A DNA stretch of 64,000 bases, taken from IMG/VR virus record IMGVR_UViG_3300020445_001256, positions 23,448 through 87,447 of that record, one strand, 5' to 3'. Under the pieces are notes generated by a model. It had not been told where the DNA came from, searched no databases, and was given only the letters and a program-made list of their open reading frames with translations. Each line of letters opens with the position of its first letter. Position 1 is the stretch's first letter. Positions 13,798 to 19,902 of this stretch are shown here, one piece after another. The stretch comes from a virus. Both the position numbers and the translations under genes were made by a program.

Positions 13798-14079
13798 ATG
13801 ACCAAAACTTCAAAGATAATGCAGAGAATTCTGCAAGTTGAGAATTTCCAGAATGTCGCATGTGTATGTGCTAACTGGCAAGAATTCGTTCAAGAATTAA
13901 GCGAGTGGGGTGTATATGGGTGTGCTAAAATAGATTTTGATGATGAAGATCTTGACGTTTCATTATTAGATAGATTCATCAAATCTGAAAATGGATATGA
14001 AAGAACTGGTGACGATTGGAACCTTATCTATGACAATGGTAAAACACTTGTTAATAACTATGGAGGTATCTTCGCATGA
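13798..14079 (+). CDS. acidic hypothetical protein, 93 aa
   Basis: The sequence has a helical N-terminus (KIMQRILQVENFQNVACV) and an acidic centre (DFDDEDLDVSLLDRF). It is the first gene of the operon under promoter copy 3. It has no known family. It overlaps the next gene by 4 nt. Confidence 0.68.
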   Translation: MTKTSKIMQRILQVENFQNVACVCANWQEFVQELSEWGVYGCAKIDFDDEDLDVSLLDRFIKSENGYERTGDDWNLIYDNGKTLVNNYGGIFA

Positions 14080-14312
14080 ATAGTTTACAAGAATTCGTTG
14101 ATTATGTGTGGTCATTCTATTCACCTAACAGCGATCTTTATCCTATTAAAGGATTAACAAAGGCAGACATATTTGATGCCTTTTATGTATACAAACATAG
14201 ACTATTACACACCCAAAATGATAATTTTACTTGGGGTTACGGTGATAGTTTAGACAGAGAAAGAGTAAGAGATATTATATTAGAATTACCACAATTTACC
14301 TTTGGAGGATAA
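14076..14312 (+). CDS. small hypothetical protein
   Basis: The 78-aa protein contains LQEFVDYVWSFYSP, GLTKADIFDAFYVYKHR and SLDRERVRDIILEL. It is helical. The function is unknown. The GGAGG inside its last codons serves the next gene, which starts 1 nt after its stop. Confidence 0.65.
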   Translation: MNSLQEFVDYVWSFYSPNSDLYPIKGLTKADIFDAFYVYKHRLLHTQNDNFTWGYGDSLDRERVRDIILELPQFTFGG

Positions 14313-14313
14313 C

Positions 14314-14496
14314 ATGAGCACATTACAAAACGAATCAATTCTTGAAACTTTACATGATGAAGTTTGGGAAGAGTTTAGAATACATAACAAACTAACTGAT
14401 GACCAATTAAATGAACTTTGTTGGGCAAATGAGTCAGGCACGTTATTAGCAATCGAAAAAGAAGTTGAAAAGCGTTTTGAGGATTTATGCCAATGA
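14314..14496 (+). CDS. small acidic helical protein
   Basis: ATG 14314 (with GGAGG 5 nt upstream) is preferred over an upstream in-frame TTG at 14302. The 60-aa product is acidic and helical (ILETLHDEVWEEFRIHN, LLAIEKEVEKRFEDL). No function is known. It overlaps the next gene by 4 nt. Confidence 0.65.
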   Translation: MSTLQNESILETLHDEVWEEFRIHNKLTDDQLNELCWANESGTLLAIEKEVEKRFEDLCQ

Positions 14497-14651
14497 TTAA
14501 CACAAAAGAAACAAAGTACGACCTCTACGATATATTCACACCAGATGAATTGCAACAGGTTACTGACATTTTTCTTGAAGCATATTGCAGGAAAAGTGGT
14601 ATTGAACCAGAGGTATTTGAAATTGAAACTAACATTATTGTGGAGGATTAA
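14493..14651 (+). CDS. very small acidic protein
   Basis: A 52-aa gene starts in an ATGA overlap: MINTKETKYDLYDIFTPDEL, then TDIFLEAYCRKSGIE. It is acidic and helical, of unknown function. Its last codons contain GGAGG for the gene at 14654. Confidence 0.62.
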   Translation: MINTKETKYDLYDIFTPDELQQVTDIFLEAYCRKSGIEPEVFEIETNIIVED

Positions 14652-14653
14652 CC

Positions 14654-14881
14654 ATGTATAAAAGTGAACAATTCGGGCGAATCTTCTGGATAGATGATAA
14701 CAATGATTTCAAATCATGCCCACTAAATGTAGATGGAACTGGTGATTTTACATGCGAAGATTATGTATGTGAATGGACAGAATGGGAGGGAGTTAATTAT
14801 GAAATTCTCTTTAATATCCATCAGTCATGTGTACTTAACAAGAACAATTACGCAGGTTCATTAACAATTAATGGAGTATAA
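14654..14881 (+). CDS. small hypothetical protein
   Basis: The 75-aa protein has FGRIFWIDDNNDFKSCPLN and DYVCEWTEWEGVNYE. It is aromatic and acidic, probably a beta-sheet domain. It resembles small cyanophage proteins with no function. It is coupled to the previous gene by a 2-nt gap. Confidence 0.65.
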   Translation: MYKSEQFGRIFWIDDNNDFKSCPLNVDGTGDFTCEDYVCEWTEWEGVNYEILFNIHQSCVLNKNNYAGSLTINGV

Positions 14882-14978
14882 CTATCTACCACGTTATAAC
14901 ATAGATAGAGAAGATCTTCTCACTATTTGTGGATCGCCGCCGATATTTTTTACACTATGTCACTACATCCCCATCTAA
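14871..14978 (+). CDS. possible 35-aa peptide
   Basis: The frame from ATG 14871 overlaps the end of the previous gene and encodes EYNYLPRYNIDREDLL followed by a hydrophobic, Pro-rich tail. The support is the coupling position only; there is no Shine-Dalgarno. It may be chance. Confidence 0.25.
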   Translation: MEYNYLPRYNIDREDLLTICGSPPIFFTLCHYIPI

Positions 14979-15043
14979 TTGTCTGGAACTTAATGACAAC
15001 GGCATACGACAGTTTACGTTATGAAGAGATAAACAAACCCACT

Positions 15044-15196
15044 ATGACTTACCTCGATTTGTTAAAACAATTACATGAACTTCCAAAAGAAAAGTTACAA
15101 CAAACCGTCACAATCTACGACAAAGATTGTGAAGAATTCATCCCCACAGATAGCACACTATATGTCAAGAATGACAGGGCATATTTGCAAATCTAA
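15044..15196 (+). CDS. small conserved cyanophage-type protein
   Basis: The 50-aa reading from ATG 15044 (TYLDLLKQLHELPKEKL, QTVTIYDKDCEEFIP) matches the style of a small cyanophage protein beginning 'MTYLELL'. The same frame is open upstream to 14927, with in-frame ATGs at 14957 and 14993. A longer protein is possible, but those added residues look unlike the conserved part. Confidence 0.62.
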   Translation: MTYLDLLKQLHELPKEKLQQTVTIYDKDCEEFIPTDSTLYVKNDRAYLQI

Positions 15197-15217
15197 TTGT
15201 TACTCAGGGGTGATAAT

Positions 15218-15475
15218 ATGAGCAAGAAATATGATTTTAAACGAGGTGAACTTATCACTGTTAATGGTGAACAAGGGAGGATAAATTGCATTAATAAAGA
15301 ATATTTTACCCTAACGATTAGAGAGTGGAAAGATGAAAACAAGTTAGGAGGATTAGGGCAAGTTAATTTATTAGTTTATCGTTCATATTGGGATGATATT
15401 GTTTATCACGAACGAGAGAATGTAGAGGGCAATTCTTATCACTCACAGCAATACAGATATGAGGATGTACAATGA
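15218..15475 (+). CDS. hypothetical protein, 85 aa
   Basis: ATG 15218 follows AGGGGTG. The product has KYDFKRGELITVNGEQGRI and FTLTIREWKDEN, suggesting a small beta-barrel-like fold, then a Tyr/Ser/His-rich C-terminus. The function is unknown. It overlaps the next small gene by 4 nt. Confidence 0.62.
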   Translation: MSKKYDFKRGELITVNGEQGRINCINKEYFTLTIREWKDENKLGGLGQVNLLVYRSYWDDIVYHERENVEGNSYHSQQYRYEDVQ

Positions 15476-15612
15476 AACAATTACCAGACGATTACAACTA
15501 TAAAAATGTTACTCACGGAGAACAGATTAACTACGTCTGGATAACATTAAAGGAACTCGTAATTATGCAATGGGAGTATATACGAAAAGAAGGATTATGG
15601 AGGAGTTATTAA
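15472..15612 (+). CDS. very small hypothetical protein, possibly a truncated gene
   Basis: The 46-aa reading (QLPDDYNYKNVTHGEQINY, VWITLKELVIMQWEY) starts in an ATGA overlap and looks coding at first. Its C-terminal part lies where another frame (LDNIKGTRNYAMGVYTK) reads like the natural continuation. I suspect it is the N-terminal remnant of a frameshifted gene. Confidence 0.45.
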   Translation: MKQLPDDYNYKNVTHGEQINYVWITLKELVIMQWEYIRKEGLWRSY

Positions 15613-15747
15613 CAACTATGTGGAAAACTTACGTGAATTTGTGGAAACAATTAAATGGTAATATAAATCTAGTAGTGTTTACTTTAGTGTGGAAAAACCT
15701 GTGGAGAAAGTGTTGCCTTAGCACGCAGATTACCGACTTGTCAATAA
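15531..15747 (+). pseudogene. frameshifted remnant of a small protein gene
   Basis: Protein-like sequence passes through three frames. LDNIKGTRNYAMGVYTK (15537-15587) gives way to KKDYGGVINNYVENLREF and VETIKW in another frame, closed by TAA at 15659-15661. YKSSSVYFSVEKPVEKV follows in that same frame, and then ALARRLPTCQ in the third frame ends at 15747. Joined, these segments make one coherent small protein. Any single frame gives poor composition, including the 70-aa ORF from 15570, which is Trp/Asn/Leu-rich. One stop and two shifts suggest decay. Sequencing error is an alternative, but long genes elsewhere in the window are intact. Confidence 0.5.
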
Positions 15748-15851
15748 CATTTAATAAACTGCAATATTCTGGGAGTTACTAACACAAACTGCCGAGAAGT
15801 ATTGCCACAGTTAGTATAAAGAAATAGGCAGGGGTCTCTCAGGGGGGTTAT

Positions 15852-15912
15852 GTGACAGTGGGGAAAGTGTCCACTAGTTACTGACAACAACCTCAAAATA
15901 CTGTATTATAAT
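15852..15912 (+). promoter_or_regulatory. repeated upstream element, copy 4, with promoter
   Basis: GTGACAGT (15852-15859) and GTGTCCAC (15867-15874), with the same 15-bp phase, lie ahead of TATAAT at 15907-15912. The TTTTCCCC part is degenerate in this copy. The 104 nt between the pseudogene and this element hold no ORF I would support. Confidence 0.68.
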
Positions 15913-15937
15913 AGTATAAACAAACAAAGGACAATCT

Positions 15938-16255
15938 ATGAGAGTTATTGAAAAGAACATGTGCAGAGCGATTTCTAACAAGAAACCCTTCTCATCTTCC
16001 AACACTTCAGTAACATTTTCCGCAGACAATTCTCAAGCATTTGTTTATCTTCACGGCAACCACATTGCAACGGTAAGTGATAACAATCTCCAGATATTTG
16101 ATGGGGGTTGGCAATCAAATACCACGAAAAGTAGGTTGAACTCGTTATTAGAAACCTTCACAGGATTAGGAAGAGGTTTGTATCAACGAAACTGGGAATG
16201 GTTCGTACAAAGTAACAACAACCCCTTCTATTCTGGAATGATTCTTAATACTTGA
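15938..16255 (+). CDS. conserved cyanophage protein, 105 aa
   Basis: The sequence (MRVIEKNMCRAISNKK, VYLHGNHIATV, LQIFDGGWQSNTTKSRLN, RNWEWFV) matches a small protein I recognise as widespread in T4-like cyanophages, function unknown. It has a beta-rich N-terminal half and a helical C-terminal half. It is a single-gene unit between promoter copy 4 and the strong terminator at 16281. Confidence 0.82.
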   Translation: MRVIEKNMCRAISNKKPFSSSNTSVTFSADNSQAFVYLHGNHIATVSDNNLQIFDGGWQSNTTKSRLNSLLETFTGLGRGLYQRNWEWFVQSNNNPFYSGMILNT

Positions 16256-16280
16256 CAAGATAAACAGTTAGTGTTATAAT
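16252..16280 (+). promoter_or_regulatory. perfect-consensus sigma70 promoter abutting a terminator
   Basis: TTGACA (16252-16257), a 17-bp spacer and TATAAT (16275-16280) match the bacterial consensus exactly. The first base of the terminator hairpin follows the -10 box directly, so the expected start near 16287 lies inside the 5' arm of the hairpin. Confidence 0.8.
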
Positions 16281-16306
16281 AGAGGGGTAAATAACCCCTC
16301 TTTTTT
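16281..16306 (+). terminator. Rho-independent terminator
   Basis: AGAGGGGT (16281-16288) pairs with ACCCCTCT (16294-16301) around a 5-nt loop, followed by six T ending at 16306. It terminates the gene at 15938. A transcript starting at the overlapping promoter would lack most of the 5' arm. Confidence 0.88.
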
Positions 16307-16505
16307 AATGTAAACTAACAAATAGTCACCCACTATATGTAAAGAAAGCAGGTCAAATCGCAGTCCTGGTGGGGGTTTTCGCCTTTCTTGGCGGCCCTTA
16401 ATATAAAACCGATAGAGACCCTAACCTACAAAGGTTCCCCAGAGAGAGATATATTATGAACTATTCATGTCTTCTCTATATAAAAAAATCCCCCAGTAAA
16501 AAAAG
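16307..16505 (+). other. 199-bp non-coding region, possible leader or small RNA
   Basis: No convincing ORF or tRNA is seen. It follows the consensus promoter and contains local hairpins: CAGG/CCTG around 16351-16371, CGCC/GGCG around a TTTCTT loop near 16380-16393, and AACCT/AGGTT around 16423-16436. It is more GC-rich than its surroundings in the first half. It could be a leader for the gene at 16506 or an independent RNA. Confidence 0.35.
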
Positions 16506-16718
16506 ATGTCCTTAGAGTTTTCACAAACATTCCAAGATGATCGCACTAGATGCCTTGAGCATCTTGTACGTAAGGAAGGTTTTTTAGATACGAGAATGTA
16601 TGAATGTTCCCAACAAGCCGTTGAAAGTGGTGTATGTAAAGATGTTGAGGCACTATATACCTTGTGGGATGAATGGAAAGTAAAATTCCCTACCCCACAA
16701 GTAGTAAATCGCCTTTGA
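16506..16718 (+). CDS. small hypothetical protein, 70 aa
   Basis: The sequence (FSQTFQDDRTRCLEHLV, RMYECSQQAVESGVCKD) is helical with three cysteines; no family is recognised. The A-rich AAAAAAAG before its ATG is a weak ribosome site. It ends 5 nt before the AbrB-like gene. Confidence 0.6.
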   Translation: MSLEFSQTFQDDRTRCLEHLVRKEGFLDTRMYECSQQAVESGVCKDVEALYTLWDEWKVKFPTPQVVNRL

Positions 16719-16723
16719 ATATA

Positions 16724-16894
16724 ATGAGTAAAAGATTCACAACACAGTTGGATGAAGACGATTACGGCGATCTTGTTCTTACGATTCCATACGATATTTG
16801 TGAAGAGTTAGGTTGGAATACAGAAACACCTCTACAATATGATGTCAATGAACAGGGGTTCCATCTTAAGAAACAAGAAGAAGAGAAGCAGTAA
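16724..16894 (+). CDS. AbrB/SpoVT-like small DNA-binding protein (putative)
   Basis: ATG 16724 gives a 56-aa product. KRFTTQLDEDDYGDLVLTIP followed by DICEELGW, an amphipathic strand and NEQGFHLKK has the strand-helix-strand outline of a swapped-hairpin AbrB/MazE fold ('G.L.L.IP..i...LGw..Gd.l...'). Such proteins usually dimerise and bind DNA as transition-state regulators or antitoxins. No toxin gene is apparent beside it. An in-frame ATG at 16673 overlaps the previous gene and is rejected. Confidence 0.6.
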   Translation: MSKRFTTQLDEDDYGDLVLTIPYDICEELGWNTETPLQYDVNEQGFHLKKQEEEKQ

Positions 16895-16896
16895 TC

Positions 16897-17079
16897 ATGA
16901 TCTATGTACTATACAATGATCAACATGAACAGCAAGGAGAGTTTTCCACAGTCGAAACATTAGAGACTTATATGGATAACATTCGTGAACATCGTGATGA
17001 ACGTTGGCCTAAGACACCAAGGATGACTTGTTTTGATTATATTAAGTCAATTGGTTGGTCATTTGATATCAAAGTATAA
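16897..17079 (+). CDS. small hypothetical protein, 60 aa
   Basis: The protein reads YVLYNDQHEQQGEFSTVETL, then NIREHRDERWPKTPRM and SIGWSFDIKV. A beta-hairpin plus helix layout is likely. The function is unknown. Its last base is the first base of the oxygenase start (TAATG). Confidence 0.65.
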   Translation: MIYVLYNDQHEQQGEFSTVETLETYMDNIREHRDERWPKTPRMTCFDYIKSIGWSFDIKV

Positions 17080-17675
17080 TGAATATCTTCCCTAGTATTA
17101 TTCATCGTATCGATATTCCTGATTACGGTGATATAAAAGGCAGCCTTATAGGTCAATGTTTGAAGGAGCGTGCCTTGGATCCACAAGGAATAAAGAAATC
17201 AAATTGTGGCGGGTGGCATTCGAGGACTGATATACATCAAGACGATAATAATATAATAAAAGATACTATATTTGACCATGTTGCATGGTATTTCTCTAGT
17301 AATAAGATTCTTAAGGAAGATACTAGACTAGAATTTACTGCTATGTGGACTATGATTAATGGAAAGAATAGTTATAATGAGTACCATATGCATTCTGGAT
17401 CTGATATAGCAGGTGTATTTTGGATTAAAGCACCTGAAGGTTCTGGAAATCTATATTTTACTTCTCCACAGGCATATGCTTACTTTGCTGAAGAGAGACA
17501 TTATAGTGAAGAGTATAAAGAAAAGAATAATTTTTATTCAGGTTATTGGTTTCCTCCTACTGAAGGACGTATTATAATGTTCCCATCAGCACTTTATCAT
17601 TCAGTTAAACCAAATACACAAGATTTAGATCGTATATCAGTATCCTTTAATATTACATTATCAACTGATACATAA
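17079..17675 (+). CDS. putative 2-oxoglutarate/Fe(II)-dependent oxygenase
   Basis: The 198-aa protein has the TIGR02466-type arrangement. It starts with NIFPSIIHRIDIPD. NEYHMHSGSDIAGVFWI supplies His103-x-His105. EGRIIMFPSALYHSVKP follows with the distal His174, and DRISVSFNI provides Arg185. The length and spacing match the family. It is followed 23 nt later by a ferredoxin gene. 2OG oxygenases do not normally need ferredoxin, so the neighbourhood does not prove a redox link. Confidence 0.85.
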   Translation: MNIFPSIIHRIDIPDYGDIKGSLIGQCLKERALDPQGIKKSNCGGWHSRTDIHQDDNNIIKDTIFDHVAWYFSSNKILKEDTRLEFTAMWTMINGKNSYNEYHMHSGSDIAGVFWIKAPEGSGNLYFTSPQAYAYFAEERHYSEEYKEKNNFYSGYWFPPTEGRIIMFPSALYHSVKPNTQDLDRISVSFNITLSTDT

Positions 17676-17698
17676 TATAGTATCTTGCAATACAACTT

Positions 17699-17995
17699 AT
17701 GGCAACCTTTAATGTTACGCTGATTGATAAGGAAGGTGAATCTACTACGTTCGAGTGTGCAGAAGACGAATATATACTAGACAAGGCAGATGATGCAGGT
17801 GTTGATGCTCCTTACTCATGTCGTGCTGGTGCATGTTCTACATGTGCAGGTAAGGTATTAGAGGGTACTGTTAATCAAGAGGAACAATCTTTCCTCGATG
17901 ATGATCAAGTAGAAGAAGGATTTGTATTAACATGTGTTGCATATCCAACTTCTGATGTTATAATACGTTTAGGCGAGGAGGAAAACATTTACTAA
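17699..17995 (+). CDS. petF: plant-type [2Fe-2S] ferredoxin
   Basis: The 98-aa protein has the full cluster-binding signature. [11 protein letters not shown] gives Cys41, Cys46 and Cys49, and VLTCVAYP gives Cys79, with the usual acidic faces ([22 protein letters not shown]). It matches cyanobacterial photosynthetic ferredoxin in length and motif. Phage ferredoxins in this group are thought to redirect host photosynthetic electrons, for example to bilin reductases or ribonucleotide reduction; no such partner lies in this window. It overlaps the next gene by 1 nt. Confidence 0.95.
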   Translation: MATFNVTLIDKEGESTTFECAEDEYILDKADDAGVDAPYSCRAGACSTCAGKVLEGTVNQEEQSFLDDDQVEEGFVLTCVAYPTSDVIIRLGEEENIY

Positions 17996-18222
17996 TGGCA
18001 ATCCACATGAGAGAACAGTTACTTAGAGCAGTTTTAGCACATGCTCAAGGTGAAATTGAAAAACATAAGGTAAACGTCAATGTTTACTTAGAAAATCCTG
18101 CTGGTATTGGAGAACATTCCGATATTACAGAGGCAATACAGACAGAATTAGACAAAATTGCTCGTTATCATGACCAGATAGAGGTAATTAACAAGTATTT
18201 TAGGTCACCTTCGAGTAATTGA
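17995..18222 (+). CDS. small conserved helical protein, 75 aa
   Basis: The sequence (REQLLRAVLAHAQGEIEKH, VNVYLENPAGIGEHSDI, EAIQTELDKIARYHDQIE) is a helix-loop-helix layout I associate with a small conserved cyanophage protein. No function is known. It is coupled to the ferredoxin gene by a TAATG overlap. Confidence 0.75.
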   Translation: MAIHMREQLLRAVLAHAQGEIEKHKVNVNVYLENPAGIGEHSDITEAIQTELDKIARYHDQIEVINKYFRSPSSN

Positions 18223-18266
18223 AGTTCCCATTCTGCAAATCCTACTGTCTGGTCATAGGAGGTAAA

Positions 18267-18347
18267 GTGAAACGCTGGTTCCCTCCTATCGATCTGGCAA
18301 CTACTCAGGATAAAATTGACAATTTAACACGAAGAGGTTATTGGTAA
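18267..18347 (+). CDS. very small hypothetical protein
   Basis: GTG 18267 has a near-perfect AGGAGGT 3 nt before it. The 26-aa product KRWFPPIDLATTQDKI ends LTRRGYW. A longer version from TTG 18219 (42 aa, overlapping the upstream stop) is possible. Its stop overlaps the next ATG (TAATG), which supports real translation. Confidence 0.5.
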   Translation: MKRWFPPIDLATTQDKIDNLTRRGYW

Positions 18348-18493
18348 TGGATAAAGGTGAGATTATAAGTGAGTTACTTACACTTACTGCACTATTAGGT
18401 GGTACTATGCAGAGAAGAGAGGTATTCGATTCCACTGGTAGAACATCTAAGAAAATTATTATTGAGTATGATGTCGAACAAACAAAACGTTGA
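18347..18493 (+). CDS. small hypothetical protein, 48 aa
   Basis: The sequence (DKGEIISELLTLTALLG, STGRTSKKIIIEYDVE) has a hydrophobic helix followed by a strand. The function is unknown. It overlaps the next gene by 23 nt. Confidence 0.6.
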   Translation: MDKGEIISELLTLTALLGGTMQRREVFDSTGRTSKKIIIEYDVEQTKR

Positions 18494-18710
18494 TCCTTGG
18501 CAAGATAATCAAGAAGCACATGATGCAATTAACATGTGTCTTGAAGCAATCGCTGGTAGGTTAGTAGAGATAGAAAAAAGGATCCAAGAGATGCCTACAC
18601 CAGATAAAACCTACTATAAACCATCAGATGAGGACAAAGATCTCGATTTATTCCAAAATTTCACTAAAATTTACGAAAAACTAGACAAAATTGAGAAAAA
18701 AGTGCTATAA
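18471..18710 (+). CDS. small helical protein, possible coiled coil
   Basis: ATG 18471 (or the adjacent ATG 18468) is used; an earlier in-frame ATG at 18399 lies within the previous gene. The 79-aa product has NMCLEAIAGRLVEIEKR and FTKIYEKLDKIEKKVL, two amphipathic helices with heptad spacing. It is probably an oligomeric coiled-coil protein of unknown role. Confidence 0.68.
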   Translation: MSNKQNVDPWQDNQEAHDAINMCLEAIAGRLVEIEKRIQEMPTPDKTYYKPSDEDKDLDLFQNFTKIYEKLDKIEKKVL

Positions 18711-18711
18711 T
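18706..18711 (+). promoter_or_regulatory. -10 promoter box
   Basis: TATAAT at 18706-18711 overlaps the stop of the upstream gene. A weak -35-like TAGACA lies about 18 bp upstream. It would drive the 18.76-19.87 kb set of genes. Confidence 0.4.
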
Positions 18712-18762
18712 AAGCATATATGTGGCGAGCGATCCACAAATTAACGTAATTTAAGGTATTTT

Positions 18763-18909
18763 ATGGCAAAATCCGTTGCTTGGGGCTCAGATAAGAACTA
18801 TATTGAGCCTATACCCAAGAAAACCCGCCAAGGACGTTCTGCAAGAACAAAACTTGCAGCGACTTCACGAAACCATGCACAAAAGAAGTATAGAGGACAA
18901 GGAAAATGA
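18763..18909 (+). CDS. small conserved basic cyanophage protein
   Basis: This 48-aa gene (AKSVAWGSDKNYIEPIPKK, TRQGRSARTK, KKYRGQGK) is a small, strongly basic protein whose sequence pattern I recognise from T4-like cyanophages. No function is established; the charge suggests RNA or DNA binding. It overlaps the next gene by 4 nt. Confidence 0.8.
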   Translation: MAKSVAWGSDKNYIEPIPKKTRQGRSARTKLAATSRNHAQKKYRGQGK

Positions 18910-19109
18910 TTCATTTTGCAGCAGCATCACTAGATCTTAACGAGGCATGGAACCTCTCTTGGGGAGAAGGTATCCAATTCATACTAGTACTTGCTTTTGT
19001 CTATTGGTTGAAGGTAAAAATTGATACACGAGCTGGTCTCGGAAAGAAGAAGCTAAGACAATTAAAAGGTGTTATAATAGAGGCAATTAAAGAAGCCAAC
19101 AATGAGTGA
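18906..19109 (+). CDS. small membrane protein, 67 aa
   Basis: A hydrophobic segment (GIQFILVLAFVYWLKVKI, about residues 22-39) sits between a short N-terminal part and a basic helix (GLGKKKLRQLKGVIIEAIKE). One transmembrane pass with a basic cytoplasmic tail is predicted. The function is unknown. It overlaps genes on both sides. Confidence 0.75.
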   Translation: MIHFAAASLDLNEAWNLSWGEGIQFILVLAFVYWLKVKIDTRAGLGKKKLRQLKGVIIEAIKEANNE

Positions 19110-19251
19110 AGAATTTAATCGAATTGCTAATGCACTTGAAAGAATTGCTAATTCTTTAGAACATTTGCATATTGAACAGATCGATCATGCTCACATAGAT
19201 GACATCGGTGAGATACATGGTGATGTTATTACTCATCCTAAGCAATTTTGA
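19102..19251 (+). CDS. small helical His-rich protein, 49 aa
   Basis: The sequence (EEFNRIANALERIANSLEHL) has repeated I/L heptads and then a His/Asp-rich tail (HIEQIDHAHIDDIGEIHGD) that could bind a divalent metal. It is a probable coiled coil. It overlaps the membrane protein gene upstream by 8 nt and the oxygenase downstream by 4 nt. Confidence 0.65.
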   Translation: MSEEFNRIANALERIANSLEHLHIEQIDHAHIDDIGEIHGDVITHPKQF

Positions 19252-19874
19252 GACCAAATAAGACCGATTTTAACCTTTTTCCCACTCCAGTAACCCATTG
19301 GAGGGGATTATTAAAGACTATAGAGGTTCAACCTATAGTCGATTTTTGTAAGGACTACCAATCAGGTCAACATAATATGTTAGAAGGGGACGCAGTATGC
19401 TCTAGTGGCAGTACACGTCCTCTTTCTCATACAGACAGTATTTTAAATGAGATAGATAAAACCCTTGGTCTAGACCTTTCTGAGGCATTAGAGGACGTTT
19501 TAAACAGGTATGCGAAGCAATACGGCATACAACCAGTAACTTTGACTAATAGTTGGTTTAACCTCCAATCTGAAGGGAGTGTCTTAAGACAACATAATCA
19601 CCCCTTTAGTGTAATATCTGCTGCATTATTTGTTAATGCACCTAAGAATTGTAGTAAATTATATTTTGAAAATCCAAATCCTCATATAGAGTTTAATTAT
19701 AGGTTGGATGAGAAGGGAAGAGATGAAAGTTTATATGAATATTGGCATTTTGAACCAGAATCAGGAGATTTAGTGATATTTCCATCATGGTTAAAGCATG
19801 GATCAATGTATGAAAAGAATAATAGTACTGATCGACTAGTCATAAGCGTGAACGCAGTTAGGAAAACCGACTAA
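19248..19874 (+). CDS. putative 2-oxoglutarate/Fe(II)-dependent oxygenase
   Basis: The 208-aa protein is a clear TIGR02466-type member. It has NLFPTPVTHWRG at the start and NSWFNLQSEGSVLRQHNHPF with His116-x-His118. The strand SAALFVNAP is followed by GDLVIFPSWLKHGSM with His184 and DRLVISVNA with Arg196. The start is TTG 19248, overlapping the previous TGA (TTGA). The first in-frame ATG is about 128 nt later and would remove the conserved N-terminal motif. It lies directly upstream of the SET protein and baseplate genes. The substrate is unknown. Confidence 0.85.
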   Translation: MRPNKTDFNLFPTPVTHWRGLLKTIEVQPIVDFCKDYQSGQHNMLEGDAVCSSGSTRPLSHTDSILNEIDKTLGLDLSEALEDVLNRYAKQYGIQPVTLTNSWFNLQSEGSVLRQHNHPFSVISAALFVNAPKNCSKLYFENPNPHIEFNYRLDEKGRDESLYEYWHFEPESGDLVIFPSWLKHGSMYEKNNSTDRLVISVNAVRKTD

Positions 19875-19902
19875 ATAGTAAGATAGTTATAATGTAGTTG
19901 TG

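Noticed and set aside
15570-15782. 70-aa + strand ORF
   Set aside because: The Trp/Asn/Leu-rich composition is unlike phage proteins; neighbouring frames explain the region better as a frameshifted gene.
16330-16480. tRNA gene in the non-coding region
   Set aside because: GGTTCCCC and short hairpins are present, but no cloverleaf with acceptor, D, anticodon and T arms can be drawn.
16724-16894. toxin-antitoxin pair with the AbrB-like protein as antitoxin
   Set aside because: Neither neighbour (16506 or 16897) resembles a PemK, VapC or other known toxin.
17079-17995. oxygenase plus ferredoxin as a Rieske-type two-component oxygenase
   Set aside because: The oxygenase has the 2-oxoglutarate/Fe(II) triad and no Rieske CxH..CxxH motif, so a ferredoxin donor is not implied.
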